Made by a program: the position numbers and the translations under genes. Of a stretch of DNA of 64,000 nt, positions 1 to 9,300 are shown one piece after another (positions within the stretch are counted from its first letter, which is position 1; every line of letters starts with the position of its first letter). The notes beneath the pieces are model-generated. The model was not told the DNA's origin and did no database searches. It was given only the letters and a program-made list of their open reading frames with translations. The DNA comes from Bryoerythrophyllum caledonicum (taxonomy: Eukaryota; Streptophyta; Bryopsida; Pottiales; Pottiaceae). The DNA is taken from the NCBI GenBank assembly GCA_963971425.1, contig OZ020517.1, positions 16,272,904 through 16,336,903 of the forward strand. The letters are read 5' to 3'.

Positions 1-152
1 GCCGCGCGTCCCTTCTGGAAGACCCAAGGCTTCTTGTATAATCCTCTGCAATCCATCCGAATGAGTTCATCCGCCAGGTATTCATCTTTCTCAATCCCCT
101 TCCACTTGTGTAGGTCAACCTTCAAAAGCGTCAGTGTTACCGGTAGAGCCAT
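1..152 (-). CDS. 5' end of an unrecognised protein, cut by the window edge
   Basis: An open frame of 50 codons starts at the ATG at 152-150 and runs off the left edge without a stop. It begins MALPVTLTLLKVDLHKW and continues with a charged stretch (DEYLADELIRMDCRG). I do not recognise the family. No intron signal is obvious inside it. The region to its right (its upstream side) has no clear core promoter. It could be a first exon of a host gene or the start of a mobile-element protein; the visible part is too short to decide. Confidence 0.3.
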   Translation of the reverse strand, partial: MALPVTLTLLKVDLHKWKGIEKDEYLADELIRMDCRGLYKKPWVFQKGRA

Positions 153-1102
153 GTTGTTTGGGATGGACTAGCTTCGTGATATGCTTGTACCTCCACCAAT
201 CTCCTTATCAGCTTATCACAACCTCCAGTCCGGCCCGGAAGACACAAGTATACTGGACAATCAATGTACTTTCTCCGGAACACTTTACTTGATTAACGTG
301 GATGAAGGTATCTCACTTATCTGGTAACACGACTAACGAAACAACATCACAATTGACTACTTCAAACAAAAAGAGATGACTTAGGGGAACAAAAATTTTA
401 GAAGGGGGTTTCCCGGTTGACCGAGGAGACCGGGAAAATGATGGAAATTTTAGGCAAGACCTAGAGAAGAGGGTAGATTAGAGAAAAGATAAAAGAAGAC
501 TTGCCACGAGGCCGGGACAATTTAAAACAAATGATGGAACAAGAAGGTAGACGCACAAGTACAAGAAATCAAGATCTACAACATATAAGGTCTAGGTAGA
601 GTCTACCGGGAAACTTTTCTTTAAATCGAAAAGAAGGTAACCGGAGTTCACCCCGAGAGAAGAAAAGTAAAAAGAGGTCTAACAAACAAGAAAGCTGTAC
701 AGACAAGAAAAACCCATGAATTGGCAAGCATGACCTTTTTCACGACTTCTTGCCACCTCCTTGTCGCACTCGCAACCACTTTAAAATTGTGGTTTAGTCT
801 CTGAATCTTCTCGCTGCGGCCGTGAATATCTTTGCACCGCCTCCACGCCTAGGAATCTCCACCTCCGTTGTGTCAAAAGCCTCTTCTACCACAATGTTCT
901 TCCAAATCCTAGGTTTAAAGATTCAAACCCTAGGTGCCAACATTCTCCTTCAAAACTCTAGCTTCCGCGCCCTTCCTTTACGCTTCCTTCAACACCTCCT
1001 CCAACCTCCTTCTTGTTCTTCACCTCTTCCTTGAAACCCTACTCTTTGATAAAACTCAACTCCTTGAAAGAGACTCAACTTCTTGAGGAAAAACTCCACT
1101 AC

Positions 1103-1104
<2 letters not shown>
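153..1104. other. No gene seen; upstream flank of the edge ORF
   Basis: Mixed-composition sequence with many short purine-rich runs (aagaa, gagaag) and frequent accggga-like words. Around 820-1,040 it is C-rich and open in one frame, but I recognise nothing in that translation. No tRNA, TIR or clear promoter was found. Confidence 0.3.
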
Positions 1105-1141
<37 letters not shown>

Positions 1142-1160
1142 GGAGAGAGAGAGAGAGAGA
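1105..1160. repeat. Imperfect (GA)n microsatellite
   Basis: About 56 bp of GA dinucleotides with interruptions near 1135-1143. The complementary strand gives long Leu/Ser frames that are not genes. Confidence 0.95.
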
Positions 1161-1186
1161 CTCTGAGGAGGGCGTTGCCCTGATGA

Positions 1187-1341
1187 GAGGACGCCGGCTC
1201 GAGGAGGACGCCGGCTCGAGGAGAACGCCCGCCGGCTTGTTTGATGGTACAAAGGCCTGCCGGTACCCGGCCGGTACTCGACCCGGTACTTGGCTTGGTA
1301 CCCGGCTTAGTATCCGGGCGAGTACTCGGGTTCATACCAGG
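1187..1341. repeat. Two short GC-rich tandem repeats
   Basis: A 17 bp unit (gaggacgccggctcgag) is repeated at 1187-1203 and 1204-1220, with a third, diverged copy at 1221-1237. From about 1258 to 1341 follows a degenerate array of a roughly 10-13 bp unit resembling ggtacccgg. Translations of the array are Thr/Gly/Arg/Pro-rich in several frames, as expected of a tandem repeat and not of a protein. Confidence 0.85.
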
Positions 1342-1455
1342 CCTAGTTTGCGCTTGGTTGGATAGTTTTGCAGCAAACTCTCAAAATGGTTAAATGCCAG
1401 GAGCTCCATCACTCCGAATTTTATGAATCGTGGCATATTCACCTTTCCTCATCGC

Positions 1456-2602
1456 GTTGTCATCTGCAATTACTCTCACCATTGGAGGAATTGCAATCAG
1501 ATGCGCTATTTAATCTTGTTCCTCTCGTCTTCCCTCCCCAAAGTTCAACAAGCCTACAGATTCACACCGGTTCAGATTTTTTGCAAACGGCTTCATTTGA
1601 GCGACAAACAAACTCGCCTTCAAAACCACCTTACTAAAAGCTTCCTCACCTCCTCGATAATTTCTCTCGTATTTCGCCAGCTGGTTCTTTGAATTCCATA
1701 GTGCATCGTGCACCCTGCTCTCCAGGACTTCAAATACCCCCGCTTCTTCACCTCCACGAACCACTCCGGAGCATGCAGAGCAGCCATCATGTACTGTGTC
1801 ATTTCGACCTTGAATTTATTGGGGCCCTTGTCACGGTATCTCATATACATGCTCTCCAAAGCTCGTACGGTATTATCCTCATAGAATCATACGATCAATT
1901 CTATGAAAAATTCTTTGCACTTTTGAGATGGGATGTCTCGAATCGGGTGCAAATTTGGCGCACCGAAGTCCGCCACCTTCATTTTCTTCTTGTACCTCGG
2001 CATCTTTGTTTGGAATTAAATTCGAGCTTGATAGTCAAACTCCAAATAGTTTTTAAAAAAACTTTGTAGAGTTTGACGGAATACAAATTTTTTTAAATAC
2101 TTTATAAAATTTGACAAAATCTCCCCCCCCCAAATAAATCACTTTTCAACTCCCAAAAATGAGGAGCCAATGGATGAATTTTGCCAGCCAAAGCCACTCA
2201 ACATCCACTCAAAATATATGAAGGGGAGAAAAAAAGCGAAGAATAAGGGGGAGCGGACGACCTTTTACACGTGCCGATCGGCGTCTTGGCCGTCCGCCCG
2301 ATTGGACGGCCGCATGCCATCCGCCACATCAGATGACCGCGTGCCGTCCGCCGATCAGTCGGCCGTGTGCCCCTTGATCGCTCGATTCGTCGGCCGTGAA
2401 GGTTTCCACCCTAGACCGACGGCCATGATTGATACATTCTAATTTACTATCTTTTTTCTTACACCCTTGTTTTCACTCTATGTCCGCGGTAATCGTTTAT
2501 TTCCACCAGATGTTCCGACCGACCGGACGTTCGGACGTTGTCGTCCGCCGGACGTCTTTTTGGGCGCTTTGATCCTTGAGGACGTCAGATTGGTAACTTA
2601 GG
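1456..2602 (-). repeat. Left arm of a 1.15 kb inverted repeat with a decayed ORF
   Basis: This stretch matches the reverse complement of 14,022-15,219 closely along its whole length. It includes the same short leader, the same GC-rich cggccgtccg-rich upstream part and the same ORF, read here on the minus strand from an ATG near 2004 and starting MPRYKKKMKVADFGAPN. In this copy a TGA interrupts the frame after about 38 codons. The TATA-like site of the other arm reads tgtaaaa here. Outer homology fades near 1430-1456 and inner homology stops near 2602. I do not recognise the protein. Confidence 0.8.
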
Positions 2603-3208
2603 TGTACATGAGGTTGTCTAACTCACGACATATACTTTATATACTTCAACAATTATGATGTCCTTCTAGTGATGCTAACGTTCAGTGCCCATTTCACATT
2701 TGTATGAAGATTTTTCTGCCCAGCACAAAAATTCTTTGTTGCCTGGCCTGTCAAAGATGCAAAAGTCTTGTTGCATGAGAATATTGTACCTACACGACAT
2801 GTCAAAGTGGTCACTTAGAGGTACGGACATAATATTTCTTTGGATGAAGGAATGAACGGATGTCTTTGTCTAGTTCTTCATTGTCGTCACTTGATTGCAA
2901 CACTAAAATCAAAGCTGGCTCTCAACTAACCGCCATGGAGGCCGCTACAACCTCTCTCGCTTGCATATATTGTGCTCGTTCCTTCTCTTCCTCTTACATC
3001 ACTGTTCCGCACCGCACTGTTTTGCACTATAGATAGCCATCGCTCGCATGTATCATCTTTTGTGCTAGGTGTGATGAAAAATAAAACTTGATTTCTGCAT
3101 GTCTGAGACCGTGCAGAAACATTTGTTGCTCCGAGCTTTTTTCTTCAAAGTGTTTCTTCTAGTTTTTGTCTTTTTCTCACAGTTGTGTGAACATGTCTAG
3201 TTTCTGTG
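2603..3208. other. No gene seen; spacer inside the inverted-repeat pair
   Basis: About 600 bp of unique-looking sequence between the left arm and the Tc1-type insertion. No recognisable coding potential or repeat was found. Confidence 0.4.
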
Positions 3209-3210
3209 TA

Positions 3211-3793
3211 CAATAGGGTGACATTCAAATTGGCCGTTTAGTAGTTCCAGGGATAGTGTCCTACATTATTGCCAACTTTGACACCCTCCTTAAAGCTGAG
3301 AAATTGTTATTTTACCATGAAAATTTGGGGACAGCATCATCTTTATGTTGAAAACATGCATACCAAATTTCAATTCCAGGAGACTTATACAAAAAAACTT
3401 ATGCAAGATCTACCAACATGGGATAGCTGTGAGAAAAGTGTCACAGCTGCCAACTTTGACACCCTCCCAAGAATTGAGGAAAGTTTTTTTGCCCATGAAA
3501 TTTTTGGAGCAAAAACATTTTTATGTTGTTTGCATGTGTGGAAAATTTCAAGTCCAAAAGACCCATACAAAAAATAATATTCCAAATCTACCAACATGTG
3601 TAGTTTTGAGAAACAAAGGGGAAAACCATTTTACTACTTCCAACTTTGACGCCCTCCTTAGGATTGAGTTTTTGTTGATACATAATGAAATTTTTGGCAC
3701 AAGATCATCTCTACGCTGGTAACATGTGGGATAAATTTCAAAGCCAAAAGACATACATAAAAAAAGTTATTCCATATCTATCAACATGTGTAA
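3211..3793 (+). repeat. Left long TIR with three subterminal repeats
   Basis: Copies of the core motif gccaactttgac start at 3271, 3449 and about 3649. Between them recur shared blocks such as catgaaatttttgg and ctaccaacatg. The spacing (about 178 and 200 bp) and conservation suggest transposase-binding sites; binding is inferred from IR/DR-type Tc1-like elements. Confidence 0.88.
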
Positions 3794-4199
3794 CTATGAT
3801 AAACAATTTGAAGGTCATATTGAAAATGTCAAAATATCTTTGACACCTCATGCTTTTTCATTGATCTCAATCATGTGAGTAAGCCACCAAACATAAATGC
3901 TTCTCAAAAAGATCAATAACATCTAAATGAAGAAGTGAAGAGGTGTTCCATGCAGAAGAATCCACTTGGCCATAAAGTGTGCATTAGACACATGACAAAT
4001 TTTTTCTTCTAAATATCTATTGAACACTATGTAAAGGGAATGGTGTGTGTGATTTGTGATAGACTGAATGTTAAGACAATCCTCAAAACAGAGAGTGTTG
4101 TATTGTGGGATGCATGAGTGTTGATTCACATTGGGCATACATGATGAGTGATTAAGAGCAAAACGATTTTTCATGTATGCATATGGGCTTGTGTTTTGG

Positions 4200-4390
4200 C
4201 GACCCTTCTCTCTCCTCTCTGCTCCAGCGCCTTGGCTCCCTTCTCTCCCCCTTGCTCTGCTCCAGCCCTGTTCTCCTTCCTCTGCCAATTGTCACGTGTC
4301 AATCCTGCAACCCCCTTTGCTCTGCTCTAGCCCCTTGGCCCCCTTCTCTCCCCCTTGCTCTGCTCTAACCCCTACTCTACTGCTGTAGCT
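4200..4390. repeat. C/T-rich duplicated block upstream of the transposase
   Basis: A pyrimidine-rich block containing cccttctctcccccttgctc occurs twice about 105 bp apart (around 4205-4264 and 4315-4374). It lies just before the transposase ATG and may be its leader or promoter region. Frames here are Leu/Ser/Pro-rich low complexity. Confidence 0.7.
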
Positions 4391-4413
4391 AGCATCACGC
4401 ACTCTATAAGTTT

Positions 4414-5424
4414 ATGATGGCAATTTCAGATGAAATTCGTGCTCGCATCATAGGTTTGAGTGAGGGAGGATTTACAGGAGTTCAAATTGCAGCTACTATT
4501 GGAGTTCCTATTAGAACAGTTATAAGGTTAGTAAAAACATTTAGAGAAGATGGAACCTACAAGCGCAAACCTTGCGGTGGAAGTCACGCTAAAAAGCTTA
4601 GTGATAGAGATGCTCGTAGTATTGTGCATTACTCAAAAATTCATCGTTGCTCTTCACTCTCAGAGATTACCAATGCATGTCCTACTCAAGTGTGTAGACG
4701 TATTATTCAAAGGGTCTTACATAAAAATGGCATTTTTAGTCGAATTGCAGTCAAAAAACCTTTTTTGACACCTCGTCACATGTCTCAACAATTAGCTTTT
4801 GCTCAGAAGTACCGTGGATGGAGTGCAAAAGAGTGGGAGCGTGTTGTTTGGACAAATGAATCTACTTTTGAAATTGGAAAAAATTCTCGGCAAATTCATG
4901 TTTGGAGAAGTGCATACGAGCGTTATTCATCAAGTTGTCTAGCTCCTACTTTTAAAAGTAGAAGGACTTCTTTAATGATTTGGGGCGCATTTGCCGGAGG
5001 ACAAAAGTCAGAACTTGTCTTTATGCCTAAAGGTCAACGTTCTGCTAAGGATTTTATAGAAGTGGTTTACGATGCCAAATTGATTCATTTCATGGGTCAA
5101 ATTCCACAAGGAGTGCTTATGGAAGATGGGGCACCCGTCCATAGGAGCAAAATATGTGAAGAATGGAGACAAAGCCACCTTCTTGAAAAGCTCAACTGGC
5201 CTGCAAACTCTCCCGATCTCAATCCAATCGAGAACGTTTGGAGGATGTTAAAAGATGTTGTGCAACATGGCAAACAATGCCCTAGAAGCTTAGATGTGTT
5301 GAAGGTAGTTCTTGAAAGAGAGTGGAAGTTAGTCAATGGTACAAAGCTCCTTCAACTATGTCATTCTATGCCCTCTAGGTTACTAGCAATGATTGACGCT
5401 AATGGAGGACATACACGTTGGTAG
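4414..5424 (+). CDS. Tc1/mariner-type transposase (DD34E spacing, first Asp reads Asn)
   Basis: A 336-residue protein of typical Tc1 length. Residues about 5-60 form a helix-turn-helix region (EIRARIIGLSEGG, then GVPIRTVIRLV). This is followed by a basic linker (KRKPCGGSHAKKLS) and a second HTH-like region to about 110. The DDE core shows VVWTNEST at 145-151, LMEDGAPVH at 235-243 and SPDLNPIENVW at 266-276. Spacing from D238 to E273 is 34 residues, and from position 148 to D238 is 89, so this is a DD34E layout. Position 148, normally the first catalytic Asp (WTDES or WSDES), is Asn, which should abolish catalysis. The frame is otherwise open, and its last codons overlap the inner edge of the right TIR. 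Plant mariners are usually DD39D, so this type is unexpected. Translation could also begin at the second Met. Confidence 0.93.
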   Translation: MMAISDEIRARIIGLSEGGFTGVQIAATIGVPIRTVIRLVKTFREDGTYKRKPCGGSHAKKLSDRDARSIVHYSKIHRCSSLSEITNACPTQVCRRIIQRVLHKNGIFSRIAVKKPFLTPRHMSQQLAFAQKYRGWSAKEWERVVWTNESTFEIGKNSRQIHVWRSAYERYSSSCLAPTFKSRRTSLMIWGAFAGGQKSELVFMPKGQRSAKDFIEVVYDAKLIHFMGQIPQGVLMEDGAPVHRSKICEEWRQSHLLEKLNWPANSPDLNPIENVWRMLKDVVQHGKQCPRSLDVLKVVLEREWKLVNGTKLLQLCHSMPSRLLAMIDANGGHTRW

Positions 5425-5991
5425 ATACGGAATAACTTTTTTGTGTACATCTTTTGGCTTTGAAATTTATCTCACATGTTACCAGCGTAGAGATGATCTT
5501 GTGCCAAAAATTTCACTATGTATCAACAAAAATTCAATCCTAAGGAGGGCGTCAAAGTTGGAAGTAGTAAAATGGTTTTCCCCTTTGTTTCTCAAAACTA
5601 CACATGTTGGTAGATTTGGAATATTATTTTTTGTATGGGTCTTTTGGACTTGAAATTTTCCACACATGCAAACAACATAAAAATGTTTTTGCTCCAAAAA
5701 ATTTCATGGGCAAAAAAAATTTCCTCAAGTCTTGGGAGGGTGTCAAAGTTGGCAGCTGTGACACTTTTCTCACAGCTATCCCATGTTGGTAGATCTTGCA
5801 TAAGTTTTTTTGTATAAGTCTCCTGGGCTTGAAATTTGGTATGCATGTTTTCAACATAAAGATGATGCTGTCCCCAAATTTTCATGGTAAAATAACAATT
5901 TCTCAGCTTTGGGGAGGGTGTCAAAGTTGGCAGCAGTGTAGGACACTATCCCTGGAACTACGAAACGGCCAATTTGAATGTCACCCTATTG
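5411..5991 (-). repeat. Right long TIR with three subterminal repeats
   Basis: Inverse of 3211-3793. Reverse copies of the core motif lie at 5544-5563, 5735-5753 and 5913-5931. The transposase stop codon lies just inside this arm. Confidence 0.88.
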
Positions 5992-6687
5992 TACATTCTC
6001 TTTGCGCACACACAAATTATGTGTGTGTTCAAATGGAGTGCACAATTTTTGTGCTTATGATTTTAGTATTTAAATCCTTGTGGGTTTGATTTAATTTCCA
6101 ACATTTCAACTTTAAACACGCAATTAAGCATTTATGCACTTGGCCATTTAAAAGTGCACTTGGGTACAACGGCAGCCATTGCGAACAAAAGTGGCAAAAT
6201 TGGAAAAATAAAATAAAAAATCAAAGAAAAAAAATGTTTTCCAAAGGAAAAAAATTGAGCTTCTGCAACAATATTACGTACAACCATGGTTGTTAATATT
6301 GGAAGCGATTTTTTGGCATTTTCAACTAATTTGTGGTGGCTCCTTGTTAATACTAGATAAATGTGAATGTAATGTAGTTTCACAATATTTCAAAGATATA
6401 TTTGAAGGATTGTAGTATACAAACACGCGTAATTACAAAAAAACATAATTTATGCAAGGGTTGAGAGTTGATTAAAAGATATTCTACATTGTACATAATG
6501 CATACAATGGTGGAAACTAAATATAGATTCTTCTACAAATGGACTTAGCACCAATAGTAAAAATACCTTTACTCTATAGGATTAATGACATAACGTCTTA
6601 CATCACCCTTAGAATATACTACTCTTACACATACACTATATATCAATTACCATACACAACTAGTATACTCTAAAAAAGGCACACTAT

Positions 6688-6948
6688 CTACTCCATAGAA
6701 TTTAGGGCTGCTTGCAAACGGTTGTCATCAATAGCTTCGGTTTGCATTGCAATATATTGTAGTATGTGAGCCTTAGCCGATTGAAGAATGCGAATTCTGC
6801 TTTCAACCTGCACTCCAAATACATTGCGCTTTCTCCACCCGCTGGCCCCGGACATGGTTCTTTCCGATGTGTCTACCCATGAAAAAATGCATGCATCTTT
6901 CTCTATCCAACTATAGCTCTCCCCAGATGGCTCCCAAAATGAATCCAT
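6688..6948 (-). pseudogene. C-terminal remnant of the transposon's DUF7869-type protein
   Basis: An 86-codon frame starting MDSFWEPSGESYSW and ending LQAALNSME matches the C-terminus of the protein at 38,721-41,949. It runs in one frame across a point where the longer copy has lost a base, so it shows the ancestral C-terminal frame. The rest of the gene is absent: upstream sequence jumps to a different part of the element. Confidence 0.8.
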
Positions 6949-7199
6949 GCAATTTCAAATGTCATGATCCCAATAGATCTCTATTGAATTTGGTTATTTA
7001 CTGTTCAATATATGATGATGATATTGGACCTTTTGATAAAACTGCTTTGAAATGAAAAAATTAAACATGTGTAGAGCATCAATTCCTACACAGTGTCATT
7101 GAATATGCTACACCTCTTTCCATCCCTGAATAGTGTTGTACAAGATAACAATATCATTTTTGATATGATGGTAATGAATCTAGACCATGTGTAATGCAA

Positions 7200-9300
7200 A
7201 CTATTGAAAACCAAGTAAACTGAACTCTCGTAATGGACCTAACCTAGGGAAGAAAATGAACCATGTTGTCTATTACAAAAACTTTAATCTTTCAATCCGT
7301 ATGGTCAAATCTTATGAAAGCTTCTGAGTATGTTACTAAACCCTTGAAGGAACAAGGCATTTTCACAACAAAATACTTCACAATTGCTCATTCTAGTGCA
7401 ATGACTACTGAGGGAAACGGAATTTTTTGACACATCTAACTTTATGACTTCAATTCATACTTATTAGCCAGTAAAGGACCAAGTGTCCGGAATTGACAAT
7501 TTAAAAGATCAACCGGACTCCTATGGTGTCAATTTCTAACATTTTTCTATTAAACATGAGCTGTAGATGGGCATTACTAATACCTTAATGGGAGATGAAA
7601 TTTTTCTCGTATCCGATTTTCATGAAAAAATTTAAAGGTTTTCAATTTTATTTGGCAAAATCGGGCACATCAGGCACCTCAAAAACATTTCCGAGGATAT
7701 TCTATTGAATATGAAAATTTTAATACTAGCAAGTAATATTTTTTCCTTGCATATTGTACTAAAACTTATTATCTTTAGTGAAAAATAGCATATTAGCCTA
7801 TGTCAAACATTCTCACACATGGTAACACATTGTCGGGCAAGGTCCCAAAAAACTTCTTCCTTTGCTCATAAAAGTTAGAGGTCTTTGTATTTTTTTGCCC
7901 TTATTTATTCCACATCAATATGTGGTGTGAACTTTTCTATTGACCATTTGAATTGTCAATCTAGAATATCTGAGGTTCACAAAAAAATAAAACGTAAATT
8001 GGGAATTTCTGAACCTCGACTTCTTGCATAGTTGTTTTGAATATGCTACTCCCCCTTTCTACATCTAAAATTCGTGTACAAGGAACTGACATCATGCTCA
8101 ACACGATGGTATTGGATTTAGATATTGTGTAGTGCAATAATTTGACATCAAGTGAAGTCAAACTCTGTTGATTTGGAAAATGCAGGATAGAAAATGAACC
8201 ATTTGCTTGACTTCAAACACCATAATTTTCTGATTGATGCGGTCAAATTTCATAAAATGTTGTAAATGTGTAATTTACCACGTCTTCATTTAGATCGTAC
8301 GGTCAAAAGATGAGATAAACAGTTTTTGTTTCCTTCTTTATACATTGCACTAGAATTGAACAATTTGAAGTGTTTTTGATGTGAAACTGTCACAATACCT
8401 TAGGAGTTAAGCACATCCTCACAAAATTTCGTAAATTTTTACTGCACAAATTGAAAGATTATGGTGTTCAAAGTACAAAACACAGTTAATTTTCTTTCCT
8501 AGGTTGTGTTGATAAGCAAACTTTGATTGTAGTTGGAGTTTTTGTTTTTGTACTACATAATGATTAAGTTCATTACCATCCTATTAATTTTAATGTTATT
8601 TTTTTGTACACGAATTTTAAAAGGTAGACAAAGGGTGTGGCATAGTTGAAACAATTGTACAACAAGTGGAGATTCAAAATTTATCAAATTGTGCTTTATT
8701 TTTTAATGACCTCATCATGTTTTAGAATGAGAATTCAAATGGTCAATAAGAAGGTTTACACCACATCTTTTGATAGAGAAAGTAAAATGAAAATAATATA
8801 AAGACCTCTAAGCTTTATGTGGAAAGGAAGAAGTTTAGTTTGTACCTTGCCTAACAATGTGTGACCATGTGTATGTGGAATTGACTTAGGTTAATGTAGA
8901 AATTTTTACTAAAGACAACAAATGTATTTTATCAATACAAAAACAAATAAAGGTTGTTCTATAAACAACATAGTATAGAAGATCGATCAAGAATCAATCT
9001 AAAATATGTATAGAAATAATTGATTACCTCAAAGTACCTTGCAGGTGTTAGCGGTACAAACATCATTGTTTGATGGCATTCAACATTAAATCACCATTCC
9101 GTTCTTGATGATGGACATGTTTTTCTTCTCTTCCAAAAAACCTGCAAAATGTGCATAAAAAATTTATGGTGATTTATTAAAACCATGTGATAAAAACTAT
9201 TAAGTATCTTTGTATCATATACTATTAGCCCAAAGATTTAATAAAATATGTAAAAAGTTTACAAAATAGAAAAAACAAAGGCAAAAGTCAAAAGTTAAAA
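7200..9300. repeat. AT-rich dispersed repeat modules inside the 7 kb element
   Basis: No gene is visible. The stretch is built from recurring modules also found near 11,770-12,170, 20,540-20,830, 33,560-33,760, 42,990-43,190 and 63,610-64,000. Diagnostic words include gaggtagacaaggagtgtag, agtggaggttcaaaa and gtcaataagaaggtttaca. The 7,260-7,620 part is collinear with 42,280-42,640 of the complete element. Confidence 0.65.

Larger units (their letters stand above)
3211..5991 (+). mobile_element. Complete Tc1/mariner-type DNA transposon with long TIRs
   Basis: The element is 2,781 bp, bounded by TA at 3209-3210 and at 5992-5993, the target duplication expected for this superfamily. Both ends begin caatagggtgacattcaaat when read inward. 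The inverted repeats are very long: about 583 bp (3211-3793) on the left and about 581 bp (5411-5991) on the right, with only scattered mismatches. Each arm holds three directly repeated units of roughly 180-200 bp, each containing gccaactttgacaccctcc or a close variant. One 336-codon transposase ORF lies between the arms. High arm similarity suggests a fairly recent insertion. The layout resembles the IR/DR class of Tc1-like elements, with more repeat units than usual. Confidence 0.93.

Noticed and set aside
3269-3722. Open frames inside the left TIR, with mirror copies at 5,479-5,924
   Set aside because: They repeat with the 180-200 bp units and occur in both orientations; no protein features.
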